The notes under the pieces: generated by a model
The model's input: only the letters and a program-made list of their open reading frames with translations
What the model was told of the DNA's origin: nothing
The model's database searches: none
Position numbers and translations under genes: made by a program
Shown: positions 1-7,500 of the stretch, in pieces
Numbering within the stretch: position 1 is the first letter of the stretch
Layout: each line of letters begins with the position of its first letter
Source of the DNA: DATESZ01 sp035283845
GTDB lineage: Bacteria; Desulfobacterota; Syntrophia; Syntrophales; JACQWR01
Reading direction: 5' to 3'
Length of the DNA: 15,278 nucleotides
NCBI GenBank assembly: GCA_035283845.1
Contig: DATESZ010000191.1
Coordinates: forward strand, 1-15,278

Positions 1-2351
1 TGAGCGCTTCTGGGCCTTTTGCCGGTCATGTGACCCGACCATCGGATCACCAAGAACCTAAGAAGATCGCCTTCCTTCAGTGCGTCGGCTCCCGCAACAA
101 AGACAAGGACTATTGCAGCTCTGTATGCTGCATGTATGCCATAAAGGAAGCGGTGATTGCTAAGGAACATCTTCCGGATGTTTCTCCCGCCATCTTCTAC
201 ATGGACATCCGGGCGCAGGGAAAGGACTTTGATCTTTATTACGAAAGGGCCAGGAAAGATTACGGCATCCGTTTTGTCCGTTCGCAGCTTTCCCGCATTG
301 CCGAGAAGCCAAAGACCGGAAACTTGCTCATTACTTATGTAGATGACAAGCATAAGGTGCAGGAAGAGGAGTTCGATCTGATAGTCCTCTCCGTGGGCAT
401 GAGACCTGCTCCTAAGGCTTTGGAACTTGCCGGAAAGATTGGCGTTTCCGTAGATGGAAATGGTTTTTGCCTTGCAGACGAATTCTCCCCCTTAAGCACA
501 TCGAGAGATGGCGTTTTTGCCTGCGGTGCCTTTACGAGTCCCAAGGATATTCCGGAGACCGTCGTTCAGGCCAGCGCTGCTGCCGAGGCCGCTTCGGCCT
601 TCCTGACGGAGGTGCGGGGGACGCTGGCGCGAAAAAAAGAATACCCGCCGGAACGCGACGTTAAGGGGCAGGAACCGAGGATCGGGGTTTTCGTATGCCA
701 CTGCGGGATCAACATCGGAGGAATCGTAAATGTCCCTGAAGTGAAGGAATATGCCCGGACGCTTCCCCATGTTGTTTATGTGGATGAAAACCTTTACACC
801 TGCTCGCAGGATACCCAGGAGAAGATCAAAAAGGCTATTGATGAGCATAATCTCAATCGCGTGGTCGTGGCTTCCTGTTCGCCGCGCACCCATGAGCCGC
901 TTTTCCGGGAGACGATCCGCGAGGTGGGATTGAATAAATACCTCTTCGAGATGGCCAATATCCGCGATCAATGTTCCTGGGTACATATGCTATTTCCCGT
1001 AGAAGCCACACAGAAGGCAAAGGAATTGCTGAGAATGGTGGTGGCAAGGGCCTGTCTTCTCGAATCCCTCGATGAACCGGTCACGGAGATAAAGAGAAAG
1101 GCACTTGTGATCGGTGGGGGCCTGGCCGGGATGCAGGCCGCCCTGAGCCTCGTGCGTCAGGGATTTGCCTGCGCCCTTGTGGAAAGGGAGGCCGAACTGG
1201 GAGGGAACCTCCGGCATATCCATTTTACCCTCGAGGGTAAGGACGTAAAGGCATTGCTAAATAGCCTCATTCTTGCGGTTATGTCCACACCGCAGATCAC
1301 TGTTTTTACGGGAGCAGCGATAAAAAGCATTGACGGCTACCTCGGTAACTTCCGGACGGTGCTGAATACTGCTGATCGTGAGCATGAATATGAGCACGGG
1401 GTGGTGATTGTCGCTGTAGGCGCCAAGGAAAGCCGGCCGGCCGAGTATCTCTATGGACAGGACGAGAGAGTGTTGACGCAGAGCGAGTTCGAAGAATTGT
1501 TAACCGCTCAGCCTGCGGAAATGAAAAAATACCGCCGGGTGGTGATGATCCAGTGCGTAGGTTCCCGTGTTCCCGAGCGTCCGAATTGCAGTCGCGTCTG
1601 CTGCTCCGTTGCGGTCAAAAATGCCCTGAAATTGAAAGATATCGCTCCATTGTCGGAAGTCGCGGTTCTTTACCGGGATATGCGCACCTATGGTTTCCAG
1701 GAACAATACTATAGCCTCGCCAGGAAAAAGGGTGTCATCTTTGTTCCCTATGACTTAGAAGCAAAACCGGAGCTTAAGTTGAATAACGGAAACCTCGAAC
1801 TTACGGTTAAAGACCGGATGCTGGAAGAGGACATAACGATTTCGCCTGACTTGGTTGTCCTTTCAACCGCTGTTGTGCCTAATGAAAACGAACATTTGGC
1901 GAAGATGCTCAAGGTGCCCCTGACAGCGGACAAGTTTTTCCTTGAAGCTCATATGAAACTAAGGCCCGTGGACTTTGCCACGGATGGTGTTTTTCTTGCC
2001 GGGATGGCGCACTTTCCCAAAAACATCAGTGAGACCATTTCCCAGGCCGGGGCAGCCGTGGCGCGCGCCACCGCGGCTATGGCCAAAGGTTACGTTACTG
2101 TTCTTCCGACTATCTCGGAGGTTGATCCGACCCGTTGTCTCGGCTGCGGGCTTTGTGAATCCCTCTGTCCCTTTAACGCCATCCGTGTTGAGGAGACCGA
2201 AAAAGGGAAAAAGGCAAGCACTATCATGGCCTCATGCAAAGGTTGCGGTATTTGCAGCGCCAGTTGTCCTCAGCAGGCCGTGACGATCCGTCATTTTACG
2301 GATGAGACGTTGTATGCCCAGATCGAGGCGCTAAAAACAACGGTCAATTAA
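1..2351 (+). CDS. hdrA: HdrA-like giant flavin/iron-sulfur protein, 5'-truncated by the window edge (HdrA-1)
   Basis: This is a heterodisulfide-reductase subunit A-like protein, which passes electrons between FAD and several [4Fe-4S] clusters in a cytoplasmic Hdr complex. The frame is open to the left edge (first full codon at position 3). The residues before the GTG at 30 still align with HdrA-2, so that GTG is internal and the true start lies outside the window. Visible in order are: the end of a first thioredoxin-reductase-like half with QCVGSR and a CxxxCC motif (about 78-135); the HdrA N-type cysteine domain with VFVCHCG (about 688-706) and ASCSPRTHEP; a second FAD Rossmann fold, GGGLAGM (about 1110-1135); a second QCVGSR/CxxxCC half (about 1550-1600); and a C-terminal 2x[4Fe-4S] ferredoxin domain with cysteine motifs beginning at 2136 and 2235. 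It is paralogous to the protein at 3336-6368. Assignment to the HdrA family is firm, but the partner complex is inferred from neighbours. Confidence 0.93.
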   Translation, partial: SASGPFAGHVTRPSDHQEPKKIAFLQCVGSRNKDKDYCSSVCCMYAIKEAVIAKEHLPDVSPAIFYMDIRAQGKDFDLYYERARKDYGIRFVRSQLSRIAEKPKTGNLLITYVDDKHKVQEEEFDLIVLSVGMRPAPKALELAGKIGVSVDGNGFCLADEFSPLSTSRDGVFACGAFTSPKDIPETVVQASAAAEAASAFLTEVRGTLARKKEYPPERDVKGQEPRIGVFVCHCGINIGGIVNVPEVKEYARTLPHVVYVDENLYTCSQDTQEKIKKAIDEHNLNRVVVASCSPRTHEPLFRETIREVGLNKYLFEMANIRDQCSWVHMLFPVEATQKAKELLRMVVARACLLESLDEPVTEIKRKALVIGGGLAGMQAALSLVRQGFACALVEREAELGGNLRHIHFTLEGKDVKALLNSLILAVMSTPQITVFTGAAIKSIDGYLGNFRTVLNTADREHEYEHGVVIVAVGAKESRPAEYLYGQDERVLTQSEFEELLTAQPAEMKKYRRVVMIQCVGSRVPERPNCSRVCCSVAVKNALKLKDIAPLSEVAVLYRDMRTYGFQEQYYSLARKKGVIFVPYDLEAKPELKLNNGNLELTVKDRMLEEDITISPDLVVLSTAVVPNENEHLAKMLKVPLTADKFFLEAHMKLRPVDFATDGVFLAGMAHFPKNISETISQAGAAVARATAAMAKGYVTVLPTISEVDPTRCLGCGLCESLCPFNAIRVEETEKGKKASTIMASCKGCGICSASCPQQAVTIRHFTDETLYAQIEALKTTVN

Positions 2352-2381
2352 CAGTTGATGGTCATGTATAAAGTAATATTT

Positions 2382-2484
2382 CCCCTCCCCTGGCGGGAGG
2401 GGACTAAGGGGAGGGGGGATACAACAATTGTAAATACATTCAGTTATCACCCTCTCCCTTGCCCTCCCCCGTCAAGGGGGAGGG
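2382..2484. repeat. Pair of inverted REP-like GC-rich hairpins (BIME-like)
   Basis: Two GC-rich hairpin units sit in opposite orientation. Unit 1 has arms CCCCTCCC (2382-2389) and GGGAGGGG (2395-2402) around a 5-base loop, followed by a G-rich tail to about 2419. Unit 2 has arms CCCTCCCCC (2462-2470) and GGGGGAGGG (2476-2484) around GTCAA, preceded by a pyrimidine-rich tail from about 2450. The reverse complement of unit 2, tail included, resembles unit 1, and the outermost bases of the pair are also complementary. This is the layout of bacterial interspersed REP pairs. No T-run follows either stem, so these are not classical intrinsic terminators, although they may slow polymerase or protect the upstream mRNA end. 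Confidence 0.8.
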
Positions 2485-2509
2485 AATTATGGTGTAAAAA
2501 AATTCTTCC

Positions 2510-2562
2510 TGTCATTCTGAGCGAATGCGAAGAGTCTAATATCATTGAAAGACGGTATGACA
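2510..2562. repeat. Dispersed-type inverted repeat abutting the mvhD start
   Basis: TGTCATTCTG (2510-2519) pairs with CGGTATGACA (2553-2562) through 9 of 10 positions, with one T-T mismatch and one G-T pair. The left end, TGTCATTCTGAGCGAA, resembles a short interspersed sequence that I recall from many bacterial genomes; this was not searched. The right arm ends at the base before the ATG at 2563 and contains another in-frame ATG at 2557, so the repeat occupies the place where a ribosome-binding site would be expected. Confidence 0.6.
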
Positions 2563-3318
2563 ATGAGTTTTGAACCAAAGATATTGTCCTTTCTTTGCAA
2601 TTGGTGTGCATACGCGGGGGCCGATCTGGCCGGTATTTCCCGTTTCCAGTATCCGCCCAATACCCGCACCATCAGGGTTATGTGTTCGGGCCGAATTGAT
2701 CCGGCTTTTATCCCCCGCGCCTTTCTTGCCGGCTTCGACGGCGTCATGATCCTCGGATGTCATCCCGGCGATTGTCATTATCTGACCGGCAATATCCAGG
2801 CGGAACGTAAAATTACCCTCGTTCGTCGGATGCTTGCCGAAATGGGCATCGAAAAGGAGCGACTCCTGCTTGACTGGGTATCTGCCGGCGAAGGGCAGCG
2901 CTTTGCTGTCCTTATCGGCCAGTTTGTTCAGCAGATGCGTGATCTCGGCCCATTTCCCATGAATGAAGAAACGGACGGAAAGTTGCGGGCGATCCAGGCC
3001 TCTCTGGAAGGAGAGAAGATACGCTGGATGGCGGGCAAGGCGCCGGAGCTTATGGAAAAGGAAAATGTTTACGGCGAACTGGTAGACCCGGAAAGAATCA
3101 GGGAAGTGATGGAAAAAACTGTCCATGACGAACTGACGAAGAACCGTATCCTTGTTCTGCTGGAGACAGGACCTCAGGCGGCAAAGGTACTCAGTGACAA
3201 GCTTAATATGCCGCTTCCTGCCACGCTTCCCCACCTCGTCTCCCTGGTCGGGGAAGGAAGGATCGGTTTTGATCCTACGGAAGAGAGCCATTATCCGCGC
3301 TATGTAAGAAGTGCGTGA
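2563..3318 (+). CDS. mvhD: MvhD-type hydrogenase iron-sulfur subunit with C-terminal helix-turn-helix-like extension (Cys form)
   Basis: MvhD is the small [2Fe-2S] adaptor that carries electrons between HdrA and an electron-donating or accepting partner. Residues 1-135 or so form the MvhD domain, with candidate ligands C12 and C15 (FLCNWCAYAGADLAG), C41 (CSGR), and C66 and C71 (GCHPGDCHY). At 251 residues it is far longer than an ordinary MvhD of about 140. The extra 115 residues include a stretch near 195-240 (ILVLLETGP..AKVLSDKLNMP..LPHLVSLVGEGRI) that reads like a winged-helix fold. I chose ATG 2563 because the conserved domain begins shortly after it; in-frame ATG 2557 and TTG 2545 are possible alternatives. 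No good Shine-Dalgarno sequence is visible, because a repeat occupies the upstream bases. The gene sits between two hdrA-like genes, and its stop is 17 bases before the next ATG. Confidence 0.9.
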   Translation: MSFEPKILSFLCNWCAYAGADLAGISRFQYPPNTRTIRVMCSGRIDPAFIPRAFLAGFDGVMILGCHPGDCHYLTGNIQAERKITLVRRMLAEMGIEKERLLLDWVSAGEGQRFAVLIGQFVQQMRDLGPFPMNEETDGKLRAIQASLEGEKIRWMAGKAPELMEKENVYGELVDPERIREVMEKTVHDELTKNRILVLLETGPQAAKVLSDKLNMPLPATLPHLVSLVGEGRIGFDPTEESHYPRYVRSA

Positions 3319-3335
3319 AGGTGAACGAGGAAAGA

Positions 3336-6300
3336 ATGAATAATGTTCCGGACAAACCCATAGGCGCTGTATTAGTGGTAGGCGGCGGCATCGGTGGTAT
3401 GCAGGCCTCCCTTGATCTGGCGGAATCGGGTTTTTATGTGTATCTCATTGACAGCGCGCCCACCATCGGGGGTGTCATGTCTCAACTCGATAAGACCTTT
3501 CCCACGAACGACTGCGCCATGTGCATTATGTCTCCTAAACTGGTGGGTACAGGCAGTCACCGGAACATCCGGCTTATAACCCACGCCGACGTGAAGGAAA
3601 TTGTCGGTCCTGCCGGCAATTTTGAGGCGCTGATCATCAGAAAAGCCCGGTATATCCGTCCCGATAAGTGTACAGGATGCGGGGAATGCGCCAAACACTG
3701 CCCGGTTACCGCTATAGATGATTATAACGAAGGCATGAGCAAACGGTCGGCCGTTTATCTGCGCTATCCCCAGGCCATCCCCAAGGTTTTTCTCATCGAC
3801 CGGGAGACCTGCATCGGCTGCGGCCTTTGCGAACGGGTGTGCCTGGCCAATGCCGTGGACTATGGAGACCAGGAAACGGAAGAGAAGCTATCCGTCGGCT
3901 CCGTCATCCTCGCGCCCGGCTTCGAGGTATTTGATGCGAGGCGCCGTCCTGAATTCGGCTATGGCGTCTATCCCAATGTTCTTACCAGCATTGAATTTGA
4001 GCGGATACTGAGCGCCACCGGCCCCCATCGGAGTCACCTGCTTCGTCCCTCCGACGGTTCCATCCCCGAAAGGATTGCATTTATCCAGTGCGTCGGCTCC
4101 CGCGATACGAGCTGCGGCAATGACTACTGTTCTTCCATCTGCTGCATGTACGCGACCAAAGAGGCAATCATCGCCAAAGAGCATGTCCACTTTGTCAAGC
4201 CAACGATCTTCTATATGGATATCAGGGCTCACGGCAAAGGATTTGACGCCTACTATGAACGCGCCAAGGCCGACTATGGCGTCCGGTTCATCAAGTCCAT
4301 GGTGTCCAAGGTCAGGGAAAATCCGCGGACCAATAATCTCCTTATCACATATCTGAGTGACGAAGGAGAGATGCGGGAAGAGGAATTTGATGTGGTGGTT
4401 CTTTCCGTCGGCGTGGTTCCCTCCACGTCTGTCCGTGACATGGCTAAGCGGCTGGGGGTCGATGTGGACCGCTTCGGCTTCTGTCAGACGGACACCTTCT
4501 CTCCCGTTGCCACCTCGAGAGAGGGGATCTATGTATGCGGCGCCTTTGAGAGTCCCAAGGATATACCGGAAACCGTTTCCCAGGCCAGCGGCGCCGTTGC
4601 CGCAGCCACTGGAATCATTGCCTCAGCGCGGGGAACTCTTGCCTTAAAAAAGGAATACCCGCCCGAGGTCGAGGTAACACCCGAAGCGGAACCGAGGATC
4701 GGTGTCTTCGTCTGTCACTGCGGCATTAATATCGGGGGCGTGGTCAATGTCCCCTCCGTCAAGGAATATGCAGGAACGCTGCCCAACGTGGTCCATGTGG
4801 ATGAAAATCTCTACACCTGCTCCCAGGATACGCAGGAAAAAATAAAAAATGCCGTCAAGGAACAGGGTCTGAACCGGGTAATTGTCGCCTCCTGCTCCCC
4901 GCGGACCCATGAGCCCATGTTCCGGGAAACCATCAGGGATGCCGGGTTGAATAAGTTTCTTTTTGAAATGGCCAATATCCGCGACCAGTGCTCCTGGGTG
5001 CACATGCGGCAGAAGGCGGAGGCGACGGAGAAGGCCAAGAAACTGGTCCGTATGGCCGTGGCCAATGTGCGGTTGAACCGATCATTGAGTGAAACATCCG
5101 TACCGGTAGTCCAGAGGGGCCTGGTAATCGGAGGGGGTGTTGCCGGCATGACGGCTGCCCTCCAGCTTGCCGAACAGGGGTTTGAGGTCTTTCTTGTAGA
5201 AAAGGAAAACCGGCTGGGAGGCAATCTCTGGAACCTCCATTATACCTTGGACGGTAAAGACATAGACGACTTTATCCTCGATTTGATCGCGCGGGTATCC
5301 AATAATCCGCTGATCCGAGTGCTGCTGAACAGTCTGATTGTCGATTTCAGCGGTGTCCAGGGAAACTTTGCTACCGGCGTCATGACGGCGCCGGCCATGT
5401 ACTATCAGAAGATTGAACATGGCATCACCATTATGGCAACGGGCGCCGAGGAAGAGAAGCCCCATGAGTACTGCTACGGCCAGGATAAGCGCGTACTGAC
5501 GCAGCTTGAACTGGAAGGCCATATCGCCAAGGCTGATGCGGGTATTGCCGAAATCAGAGATGTTGTCATGATCCAGTGCGTGGGGTCAAGAAACGATCAG
5601 CGGCCCTCGTGCAGCCGCACCTGCTGCGCAACGGCCGTCAAAAACGCGCTCAAGCTCAAGGAACTGAACCCGTCGATCAATATTCATATCCTCTACCGGG
5701 ATATCCGCACCTATGGCCTGATGGAGCCTTACTATGCCCAGGCGCGCCGGGAAGGCGTCCTGTTTGTACGATACGAACCGGTGGAAAGTCCCGAAGTAAC
5801 AGTAAACGAAAATGGCCTTTCCGTTTCCTTTTTCGATAAAACGTTAAAGGAACGGATTAACATTACCCCCGATCTTCTCGTGCTGTCTTCGGCCACCGTT
5901 CCGCGGGAAAACAAAGAACTTGCCAATCTCTTGAAGGTGCCGCGGACTGCTGAAGGGTTCTTCCTCGAAGCCCACATGAAGCTTCGCCCCGTGGATTTCG
6001 CCAGTGACGGCATCTACCTTGCCGGTGGTGCTCACGCCCCTAAATTGATCAGTGAGACAATATCTCAGGCAGGCGCAGCCGTGGCGAGAGCCTGCACCAT
6101 TCTTTCGAAAGAAAACCTATCCGTAGGCGGGGTAGTGGCGGTGGTTACGGGTGAGCAATGCGCCGCCTGTCTTACCTGTGTACGGGTGTGCCCCTACGAT
6201 GTGCCGGTTGTCAACGTCAAGGGCGAAGCGGAGATAGATATAATAAAGTGCAAAGGATGCGGCACCTGTGCGGCGGAATGCCCCGCAAGGGCAATCGAAT

Positions 6301-6368
6301 TGATGCATTTCAGCAGCAATCAGCTCGATGCCAAGATAGGAGCCTTGATAAGCGCCCAGGTTAGTTAG
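3336..6368 (+). CDS. hdrA: HdrA-like giant flavin/iron-sulfur protein, complete (HdrA-2)
   Basis: This 1010-residue HdrA-like protein looks like two HdrA cores fused. The first half has an FAD Rossmann motif GGGIGG (16-21), FPTNDCAMCIMSPKLV (about 57-72), an inserted ferredoxin domain with cysteine motifs starting at C112 and C159, and QCVGSR with a CxxxCC motif. The second half begins with the HdrA N-type cysteine domain (VFVCHCGINIGG, C460), then a second FAD site GGGVAGM (from 599), a second QCVGSR/CxxxCC block, and a C-terminal ferredoxin pair starting at C942 and C972. Two flavins and at least five or six FeS clusters are therefore expected. I start at ATG 3336, which has GAGGAAAG about 7 bases upstream, rather than GTG 3315, which overlaps the mvhD stop. 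In an Hdr complex the FAD of HdrA is the bifurcation site. That the second FAD plays the same role is inference. Confidence 0.95.
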   Translation: MNNVPDKPIGAVLVVGGGIGGMQASLDLAESGFYVYLIDSAPTIGGVMSQLDKTFPTNDCAMCIMSPKLVGTGSHRNIRLITHADVKEIVGPAGNFEALIIRKARYIRPDKCTGCGECAKHCPVTAIDDYNEGMSKRSAVYLRYPQAIPKVFLIDRETCIGCGLCERVCLANAVDYGDQETEEKLSVGSVILAPGFEVFDARRRPEFGYGVYPNVLTSIEFERILSATGPHRSHLLRPSDGSIPERIAFIQCVGSRDTSCGNDYCSSICCMYATKEAIIAKEHVHFVKPTIFYMDIRAHGKGFDAYYERAKADYGVRFIKSMVSKVRENPRTNNLLITYLSDEGEMREEEFDVVVLSVGVVPSTSVRDMAKRLGVDVDRFGFCQTDTFSPVATSREGIYVCGAFESPKDIPETVSQASGAVAAATGIIASARGTLALKKEYPPEVEVTPEAEPRIGVFVCHCGINIGGVVNVPSVKEYAGTLPNVVHVDENLYTCSQDTQEKIKNAVKEQGLNRVIVASCSPRTHEPMFRETIRDAGLNKFLFEMANIRDQCSWVHMRQKAEATEKAKKLVRMAVANVRLNRSLSETSVPVVQRGLVIGGGVAGMTAALQLAEQGFEVFLVEKENRLGGNLWNLHYTLDGKDIDDFILDLIARVSNNPLIRVLLNSLIVDFSGVQGNFATGVMTAPAMYYQKIEHGITIMATGAEEEKPHEYCYGQDKRVLTQLELEGHIAKADAGIAEIRDVVMIQCVGSRNDQRPSCSRTCCATAVKNALKLKELNPSINIHILYRDIRTYGLMEPYYAQARREGVLFVRYEPVESPEVTVNENGLSVSFFDKTLKERINITPDLLVLSSATVPRENKELANLLKVPRTAEGFFLEAHMKLRPVDFASDGIYLAGGAHAPKLISETISQAGAAVARACTILSKENLSVGGVVAVVTGEQCAACLTCVRVCPYDVPVVNVKGEAEIDIIKCKGCGTCAAECPARAIELMHFSSNQLDAKIGALISAQVS

Positions 6369-6492
6369 GGTATAAGGTTTCTCCGGTTGATGCGTACTTG
6401 AATAATATCGATGTTTTTAGAACTTGGCATTATCTTTACGGAGGAAAAGAGATTTTAATAGCTTTATACTCAATAACCAAGAGAAAGCGAAG

Positions 6493-6516
6493 CGTGAAGA
6501 TAGTAAAAGTGCCCTG
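6493..6516 (+). pseudogene. 24-base fragment identical to part of the downstream selenocysteine mvhD
   Basis: These 24 bases are identical to 8061-8084 inside mvhD and encode VKIVKVP in one frame, the segment just before the conserved cysteine C47. Homology stops at both ends: the upstream bases differ, and the downstream side changes to GGGTGGAATTC at the edge of the island repeat. It is either a remnant of a second mvhD copy or a small recombination scar. It is too short to carry a function. Confidence 0.6.
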
Positions 6517-6520
6517 GGTG

Positions 6521-6668
6521 GAATTCGGGGGACAGGATACTCGACAATTCGATTCTGAGATGAGGATAACGGCGATCTGATCATGAAAAAACGGTTACTT
6601 GATGTTTGTGAGTTATGTATCCTTGGAATACCCCTGATTGTTCAGGGGAAAATAGAACCGTCCATTTA
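6521..6668. repeat. Direct repeat copy 1 flanking vapBC, with a hairpin
   Basis: Positions 6544-6663 match 7331-7450 without gaps and with 7 differences in 120 bases by hand alignment. Weaker similarity extends left to GAATTC at 6521 and right to ATTTA near 6668. It contains a perfect hairpin, CCCCTG (6631-6636) and CAGGGG (6643-6648) around ATTGTT. The end motif AATAGAACCGTCC resembles sequence that I recall near REP/Y1-type transposases, but no transposase is in the window, so the class of element is not proven. Confidence 0.75.
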
Positions 6669-6678
6669 TTAGTGTGAC

Positions 6679-6730
6679 TTGACATATATGCATAAATGAT
6701 ACATACTAAGGCATCATAATTGTATGAGGT
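6679..6730 (+). promoter_or_regulatory. Candidate vapBC promoter and operator
   Basis: TTGACA (6679-6684) and CATACT (6702-6707) are separated by 17 bases, a good -35 and a fair -10. The spacer holds the 8-base palindrome TATGCATA (6687-6694), and ATGAT/ATCAT arms (6696-6700, 6713-6717) span the -10. These fit a VapB-VapC autorepressor site, as is usual for such modules. A strong Shine-Dalgarno, GAGGTG (6725-6730), lies 6 bases before the vapB ATG. Confidence 0.55.
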
Positions 6731-6736
6731 GAAAAT

Positions 6737-6931
6737 ATGAGAACAACGCTGAATATTGAGGATAACCTGATTGATAAAGCATCCAAAATGACTGGGATTA
6801 AGGAAAAAACTGCTCTCGTCAAACTCGGTCTGGAGGCGCTCATCGCCAGAGAAAGCGCGCGGCGTCTTGCAAAGCTGGGCGGGACTCAAAAGCAGCTTCA
6901 GGCGATACCGAGAAGAAAAGGGGCATTATAA
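6737..6931 (+). CDS. vapB: VapB-family antitoxin
   Basis: This is a 64-residue type II antitoxin. The N-terminal MRTTLNIEDNLIDKASKMTG followed by KTALVKLGLEALIARESARRLAKLGG is the ribbon-helix-helix pattern of the VapB subgroup that starts with RTT(L/I)xIDDxL. The basic C-terminal tail (QAIPRRKGAL) would wrap the toxin. Its stop is 3 bases before vapC, so translation is coupled. The promoter and Shine-Dalgarno directly upstream make this an independent transcription unit within the Hdr region. The antitoxin is expected to bind DNA and neutralise VapC. Confidence 0.88.
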   Translation: MRTTLNIEDNLIDKASKMTGIKEKTALVKLGLEALIARESARRLAKLGGTQKQLQAIPRRKGAL

Positions 6932-6934
6932 GCA

Positions 6935-7297
6935 ATGGTCCTTGTGGATACATCGGTTTGTGTTTCGCATTTGAGGGACGGGAATGCTGGGTTGGCAAGC
7001 CTACTTAATGATGGAAGGGTATTGTGCCACCCATTAATTGTAGGAGAACTTGCCTGCGGGAATATCGAGGACAGATCCGTCATCCTTTCCTTTCTGCAAC
7101 TGTTGCCGATGAGCATAGAAGCCGAACATGAGGAAGTATTATCCTTTATTGAGAATAACCGTTTAATGGGAAAAGGGATGGGCTATGTGGATGTTCATCT
7201 TATAACGTCTGCTGTATTGACAGGCGTTCCTGTCTGGACACTTGATAATAAACTTGCGCAAGCTGCGGATAGCCTGCATATAAGATATTACCAATAA
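6935..7297 (+). CDS. vapC: VapC-type PIN-domain ribonuclease toxin
   Basis: This 120-residue PIN-domain toxin is an Mg-dependent endoribonuclease; characterised VapCs cut tRNA or rRNA. The four acidic residues of the PIN active site are present: D5 (VLVDTSV), E38 (VGELACG), D86 (MGYVDVHL) and D104 (WTLDNKL). The protein therefore looks intact and active, and the length is typical. It ends in a small palindrome, CCAATA-A-TATTGG (7291-7303), with no T-run. The pair is bounded on both sides by copies of the same repeat, which suggests that it arrived or was duplicated as a unit. Confidence 0.9.
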   Translation: MVLVDTSVCVSHLRDGNAGLASLLNDGRVLCHPLIVGELACGNIEDRSVILSFLQLLPMSIEAEHEEVLSFIENNRLMGKGMGYVDVHLITSAVLTGVPVWTLDNKLAQAADSLHIRYYQ

Positions 7298-7300
7298 TAT

Positions 7301-7320
7301 TGGGGAATTCTGGGGAATTC
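7301..7320. repeat. 10-base perfect tandem duplication
   Basis: TGGGGAATTC occurs twice head to tail, immediately after vapC and at the left edge of repeat copy 2. This looks like a local slippage or insertion scar. Confidence 0.7.
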
Positions 7321-7456
7321 GAGGAACAGGACAATTCGATTCTGAGATGAGGATAACGGTAATCTGATCATGAAAAAACGGTCACTTGATGTTTGTGAGT
7401 TATGTATCCTTGGAATGCCTCTGATTGTTCGGAGGAAAATAGAACCGTCCCCATTT
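7315..7456. repeat. Direct repeat copy 2 flanking vapBC, with a covarying hairpin
   Basis: This is the second copy of the repeat at 6521-6668, in the same orientation, 787 bases downstream. Its hairpin is CCTCTG (7418-7423) and CGGAGG (7430-7435) around the same ATTGTT loop. Relative to copy 1, one C-G pair has become T-A by two changes and one T-A pair has become T-G, so pairing is kept although the sequence differs. Confidence 0.75.
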
Positions 7457-7500
7457 ACATTTTGGCATATTAGCAAGTTTACCGGGGAGGGGTATCGAAT

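Larger units (their letters stand above)
6369..6736. other. Long spacer opening the accessory island
   Basis: No convincing gene lies here. A 60-codon open frame at 6398-6580 lacks a family match and runs through repeat sequence. The stretch holds a 24-base piece of mvhD (6493-6516), the first copy of a direct repeat (about 6521-6668), and the vapBC promoter region (6679-6736). I see no clear terminator after hdrA-2. Confidence 0.6.

Noticed and set aside
30..32. GTG as the start of the first gene
   Set aside because: In-frame residues upstream of it align with HdrA-2, so the gene continues past the left edge.
492..986. Minus-strand open frame of 164 codons inside hdrA-1
   Set aside because: It is antisense to the conserved cysteine domain. 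A similar antisense frame appears opposite the same region of hdrA-2, as expected from shared codon patterns.
2382..2484. Intrinsic transcription terminator after hdrA-1
   Set aside because: Stems are strong, but no T-run follows either; the paired inverted layout fits REP-like repeats better.
2487..3291. Long minus-strand open frames opposite mvhD
   Set aside because: They lie antisense to a clearly conserved gene and show no family features.
6398..6580. 60-codon open frame after hdrA-2
   Set aside because: No family signal. It runs through the 24-base mvhD fragment and the repeat, so it is better explained as scar sequence.
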